DNA of 64,000 nucleotides from Roseimicrobium gellanilyticum. GTDB lineage: Bacteria; Verrucomicrobiota; Verrucomicrobiia; Verrucomicrobiales; Verrucomicrobiaceae. Made by a program: the position numbers and the translations under genes. Below the pieces are notes generated by a model. The model searched no databases, was not told where the DNA came from, and saw only the letters and a list, made by a program, of their open reading frames with translations. The stretch is taken from the NCBI RefSeq assembly GCF_003315205.1, contig NZ_QNRR01000002.1:466881-530880 (forward strand). The letters run 5' to 3'. This document shows, piece after piece, positions 60,938 to 64,000 of this stretch (positions are counted from its first letter, which is position 1; each line of letters starts with the position of its first letter).

Positions 60938-61451
60938 ATGATCCTGATCAAGGCCCGCCGCCATTATCGCAGGCCGATTCGATGGCTTCCATACGAAGTC
61001 GCCTCGGAAAACGTCTTGGAGTTCGCGCCTGGAATGGTCGAGTTTAAATTTGAGGAACGAAAGGTCATCTTCTATGATGATTCAACAGTTTCTTCGATTG
61101 CCTCACTCGACACCGCAACAGATGCTCGCTTCGTCAGATCTTATTCGGGTCGCATCACAGGTGATAATTTTGAACTGAATGTTTGTTCCCAGAGGGGCCT
61201 TCTCGCAGCCTGTGATTGAAATACGGCTATTGGAAGGAGGCAAACCGGAAGCGGAATGGGTTAAGCAAAAAATTGAGATCAAAACAGAATATTCTTTTCC
61301 TGGGGAAATCTACTGTCATTACAATCGCACAGAGGACTCGCTTGATTCGCTTGATGTGACGTTTGATCCCAAGTTTGAAGATTTAGCCCGTGTAGTGAGC
61401 ATCGTCCTCTTGAGTCACATGGAAGATTTGTTTTCGCTGATGAAGGGGTGA
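60938..61451 (+). pseudogene. hypothetical gene, apparently frameshifted
   Basis: Two overlapping frames make one sensible protein of about 170 aa. The first (from ATG 60938) runs through FVRSYSGRITGDNFELN. The second, shifted by one base, begins near 61179 and continues PRGAFSQPVIEIRLLEGGKPEAEW to LSHMEDLFSLMKG. The protein would be beta-strand rich and acidic, and no family is recognised. A single-base indel near 61180-61190 or a sequencing error explains the break. It follows the 112-aa gene by 9 bp. Confidence 0.4.
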
Positions 61452-61721
61452 GAGTTGGGGGCATTCCTCAATTCTTATTATCCCCATGAACTAGAATAAG
61501 CAACGAGTCGATCAAGAGCTTGATTGCCAAGCGAGTCATCAATGACGTTTTGGATGTAAGCGTCACGCCAAGCGGCGGTGGAGGCCGGTTGATTTTTGGC
61601 GCACGTTGGTGCGACGCGACCATAAGTGTCGCGGCCGAGACCAATGCCGGCTACTCCCATGCCGAGCCCCAATCACTCAGTGAGCCAGTGGACCTGATTG
61701 CCTCGCTGCGCCGTGGCTACG
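61452..61721. other. gap with only a doubtful frame
   Basis: A plus-strand frame from 61520 (MIAKRVINDVLDV) runs into the end of the minus-strand propeller gene, and an opposing minus frame of 64 codons covers the same bases. Neither has a ribosome-binding site or family resemblance. No gene is called. Confidence 0.3.
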
Positions 61722-62618
61722 CTACTCTTTATACCAGCGTGCTTTGTAAACTCGCATGCCTGGGAACGCCAGGCGACTTGCGGGATTGAGGAGACTCACG
61801 TGATGTGTCCACCAACTTTCTTCAGGGACGGTGTAGAGGTATTGCCCATCGACCGTCATGCTCAGGCTCTTGATATTCGGTGCATCAGGAAAGCCATCGA
61901 TTTTTGAGAACTTTGCAGTGTCGAGATCAAACCTCCACGCTCCGGTATGCTCGGTGAGGAAAAAGCTCTTTTGATCAGGCGAGAGGGTCAGGTCGTGCCC
62001 GCTCTCTCCTGGAATCTTCCACTCGTGAAGACGCTTGAGGGTGGTGCCCTCCAACTTGTACTCCCGCAGCACATCGAAGCCGAGAGCGAACAGGGATTGA
62101 CGCCCTTCATGCCAGACCACGCCGTGAGCGGAGTGCAGTTCGTCCGTGAATACCGGACTATTCCCCTTGGCCGGGTCGAAGAGCATCAGCTTGTTGCCTT
62201 CCGCATGTGTGGAAGCAGCCGCGACCAGCAGTCCTCCTGGCAGCAGTTCAATGGAGTGGGCGTTGGGCACCGAGGCATGAAACAGCGTCTTGTTCTTCTC
62301 CACATCCCACACGGCTACGGCGCCTGAAGAAGAGGAGATCAGCAACTGGCTGCCTCCTTGAACCGCCTTCACGTCATCGACGGAATTGAATTTTCGTTTT
62401 CTGAACTCTTCTGGCAGATCCTCGACGAGATGCGCATCCCACGTCCATACGATATGAGGTGTCGTTCCTTTGGACGAAGTGCTGTCTATGAGGTGGATTC
62501 TGCTGTCGCCGCATACCAGCCATGACCGGGCGTCATGCCGCGTCGTCTGTGCGTGAATGGGAGAGAAAGTGCTGGTGATGAACAGCAGCAGAGCGAAAAA
62601 GAGAAAGTGCCTTTGCAT
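61722..62618 (-). CDS. secreted beta-propeller protein (DUF6528-like)
   Basis: A 298-aa protein with a signal peptide (LFFALLLFITSTFSPIHAQ). Repeated beta-blade patterns follow: SWLVCGDSRIHLIDS, WTWDAHLVEDLPEEFRKRKFNSVDDVKAV, LLISSSSGAVAVWDVEKNK, HSIELLPGGLLVAAAS, GHDLTLSPDQKSFFLTEHTGAWRFD and IKSLSMTVDGQYLYT. The CGD near the N-terminus and the order of blades recall the DUF6528 family of propellers. It would act in the periplasm or at the surface, probably binding something rather than catalysing. It lies 132 bp downstream of the carboxypeptidase gene on the same strand and may be cotranscribed. Confidence 0.7.
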   Translation of the reverse strand: MQRHFLFFALLLFITSTFSPIHAQTTRHDARSWLVCGDSRIHLIDSTSSKGTTPHIVWTWDAHLVEDLPEEFRKRKFNSVDDVKAVQGGSQLLISSSSGAVAVWDVEKNKTLFHASVPNAHSIELLPGGLLVAAASTHAEGNKLMLFDPAKGNSPVFTDELHSAHGVVWHEGRQSLFALGFDVLREYKLEGTTLKRLHEWKIPGESGHDLTLSPDQKSFFLTEHTGAWRFDLDTAKFSKIDGFPDAPNIKSLSMTVDGQYLYTVPEESWWTHHVSLLNPASRLAFPGMRVYKARWYKE

Positions 62619-62750
62619 GGATGGGATTGTATCAGCTCAAGGGTGGATGTGTTTTCCCAATACCCGCGGCGCCGAAGACAAAGGTCAGTACGGCGACGAT
62701 GATTGCTAACCTGGAGTACGCGACGAGGGAAGAAAGCATGATGGGAGATT

Positions 62751-63968
62751 TCATTTGTCAGTGGTCTTGCCGGTTTGGTCTTGAAGGAACTTCATCAGTG
62801 TCACGGCAAGGTCTCGTCCAAACTCGCGTGCCGACTCGGCGTTCACTTCGCAGCCGTTGGCATTGGCGTAGGGAATTTCCACGGTGCAGCCGAGAAGAGT
62901 GTTCGGCAGAGACCGCGCCCAACCGGAGCTGATGGGAGCAGGTTGAGCTGTGATCTTGTTGTAACCAGAGCCGAAGCGTAGATTGCCTGACTTGCGATAG
63001 AGGATCGGGCCCTGCTGCTCACGTTCGAGATGGGTGCAGAGTGCATCAAGGCGTCCGGCCTGGATCTTGTCCTCTGGCTCCAGAAAATGCAGCACCTCGT
63101 GGATGTCATTGCGGAGGGCCGGATCATGCAGGTCCAGGAACACCATGGGCCGCCCTGCGCTCCATGCGGGCAGCCGTTCCTTGAGCGCGGCGACTTCCGG
63201 ATACCGCGGCACGTTGGTGGCGTAGTCGCGATTGTGGTCGAAGGGTGAGCGGTTCTTCCCCTGGTCGCCATCTTCAACGCCATCAACATCCATGAAGGGA
63301 ACGAAGAGAAACTCCGCATGCTCCCGCAGCCAGCGTCCCGCCGCATCGTCCGCCAGGGCTCCTTCCATCAGGCCTTCCAAGGTGTAGCTGGCCATCATTT
63401 CGCAACAGTGATGCCGTGCGGTAATGGCGATGGCGTAGCGAGCCTTCTTTGCCGGGTCGCTGACTCGAATCAAGGGAACCTCGCGGCTTTTGCGTGTCTT
63501 GGTGAGCTGCTCAAGGTGGAGGAATGGGTTGCCCTTGTGCCTCTGCAGGCACCGGTCCAGGTCACCCTGCACGTAGGGCATGCCTACGGAGAAGCGGACG
63601 TCGTGGGCCTTCGGGGGAAAGGCAAAGGAGAACGTGCCATCCTGCACTACGTCTGCTCCGAGCCACTTCCAAGATTTCCCTGCATCGACACTGACGCCCG
63701 GGCCGCGTACGCCGATGTTGGCCTTGTCGAACACAAAGGTCAGGGTGCGACCTGCCGCGCCCGTGACCCGGAAGTACCAGTAGAACCAGGGGACCATGCT
63801 GTCCCGCTTGTCTGGAGCGAGGTGGATGGTGTCGCCATCCACCCTGGCCACGAGGACGTTTCCACCGGGGAAGCTGGCATCAATCGCAAAGGACGGTGCA
63901 GGAGAACGCGCCTGACCATGAACCACCAAGGGTAGGAGAGCGACTATGTAGAGGATGAGCAATTTCAT
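62751..63968 (-). CDS. M14-family zinc carboxypeptidase, secreted
   Basis: A 405-aa protein with a signal peptide (MKLLILYIVALLPLVVHGQ). An N-terminal beta domain (about residues 25-130) precedes the M14 catalytic domain, as in cytosolic-carboxypeptidase-like members. Zinc ligands are H187 and E190 in the HxxE motif (ARHHCCEMM) and H281 in FLDLHDP. The substrate-carboxylate motif appears as MDVDGVEDGDQGKNRSPFDHNRDY, and a candidate catalytic Glu is in CTVEIPYA. It would remove C-terminal residues from peptides in the periplasm. The specificity is not readable. Start ATG 63968 lies close to the window end, so its promoter is outside. Confidence 0.83.
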   Translation of the reverse strand: MKLLILYIVALLPLVVHGQARSPAPSFAIDASFPGGNVLVARVDGDTIHLAPDKRDSMVPWFYWYFRVTGAAGRTLTFVFDKANIGVRGPGVSVDAGKSWKWLGADVVQDGTFSFAFPPKAHDVRFSVGMPYVQGDLDRCLQRHKGNPFLHLEQLTKTRKSREVPLIRVSDPAKKARYAIAITARHHCCEMMASYTLEGLMEGALADDAAGRWLREHAEFLFVPFMDVDGVEDGDQGKNRSPFDHNRDYATNVPRYPEVAALKERLPAWSAGRPMVFLDLHDPALRNDIHEVLHFLEPEDKIQAGRLDALCTHLEREQQGPILYRKSGNLRFGSGYNKITAQPAPISSGWARSLPNTLLGCTVEIPYANANGCEVNAESAREFGRDLAVTLMKFLQDQTGKTTDK

Positions 63969-64000
63969 ACAAAACGCATCAAAGGATCGTCCATGAATGA

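Overview
The window reads as a chromosomal stretch from a Gram-negative, peptidoglycan-containing bacterium, most likely a member of the Verrucomicrobiota (order Verrucomicrobiales). That placement is an inference from three things: a glycine-rich autotransporter built of GTI/TNSG-type beta repeats, very large secreted TPR proteins, and an integrase remnant of a type I associate with that phylum. No rRNA or other phylogenetic marker is present to confirm it.

Left, host-like part (1-32,232). A TonB / ExbB / ExbD / coiled-coil operon (start truncated by the window edge) is followed by a short MITE-like inverted-repeat element and a convergent hisS. Next come a giant autotransporter, a small GYF-like protein, recF, a membrane-anchored ECF-type sigma factor, and a decayed second copy of the recF 3' end. 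Then follow the cell-shape cluster mreB-mreC-mreD-mrdA with RNase G/E behind it, ending in a strong hairpin. After it lie an 8.9-kb gene for a secreted TPR protein (minus strand), an MFS transporter and a sugar-binding lipoprotein.

Genomic island (about 32,263-60,098). A tRNA-Arg(ACG) gene ends in a 47-bp sequence that recurs exactly at 60,052-60,098. The 27.8 kb between the two copies is therefore bounded like an integrative element. It carries: (i) a two-gene module of a Mrr-like PD-(D/E)XK nuclease and a 1,392-aa STAND-type P-loop NTPase, which looks like an Avs-related antiphage system with the nuclease on a separate polypeptide; (ii) a small membrane protein; (iii) a secreted trypsin-like protease; (iv) a 4,345-aa VCBS-repeat giant adhesin followed by its complete type I secretion apparatus (ABC transporter with C39-like domain, HlyD/LapC-type adaptor, TolC/LapE-type outer-membrane protein); (v) two poorly supported minus-strand ORFs; and (vi) a broken tyrosine integrase just inside the right end. 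The adhesin array has 24 tandem units, and units 9-23 form a three-fold higher-order repeat of exactly 1,932 bp.

Right flank (60,099-64,000). About 500 bp without a convincing gene is followed by two small genes of unknown function (one apparently frameshifted), a secreted beta-propeller protein, and an M14-family zinc carboxypeptidase with an HxxE motif.

The two items most worth pursuing are the split nuclease/STAND module directly behind the tRNA attachment site and the giant-adhesin/T1SS cassette on the same immobilised island.
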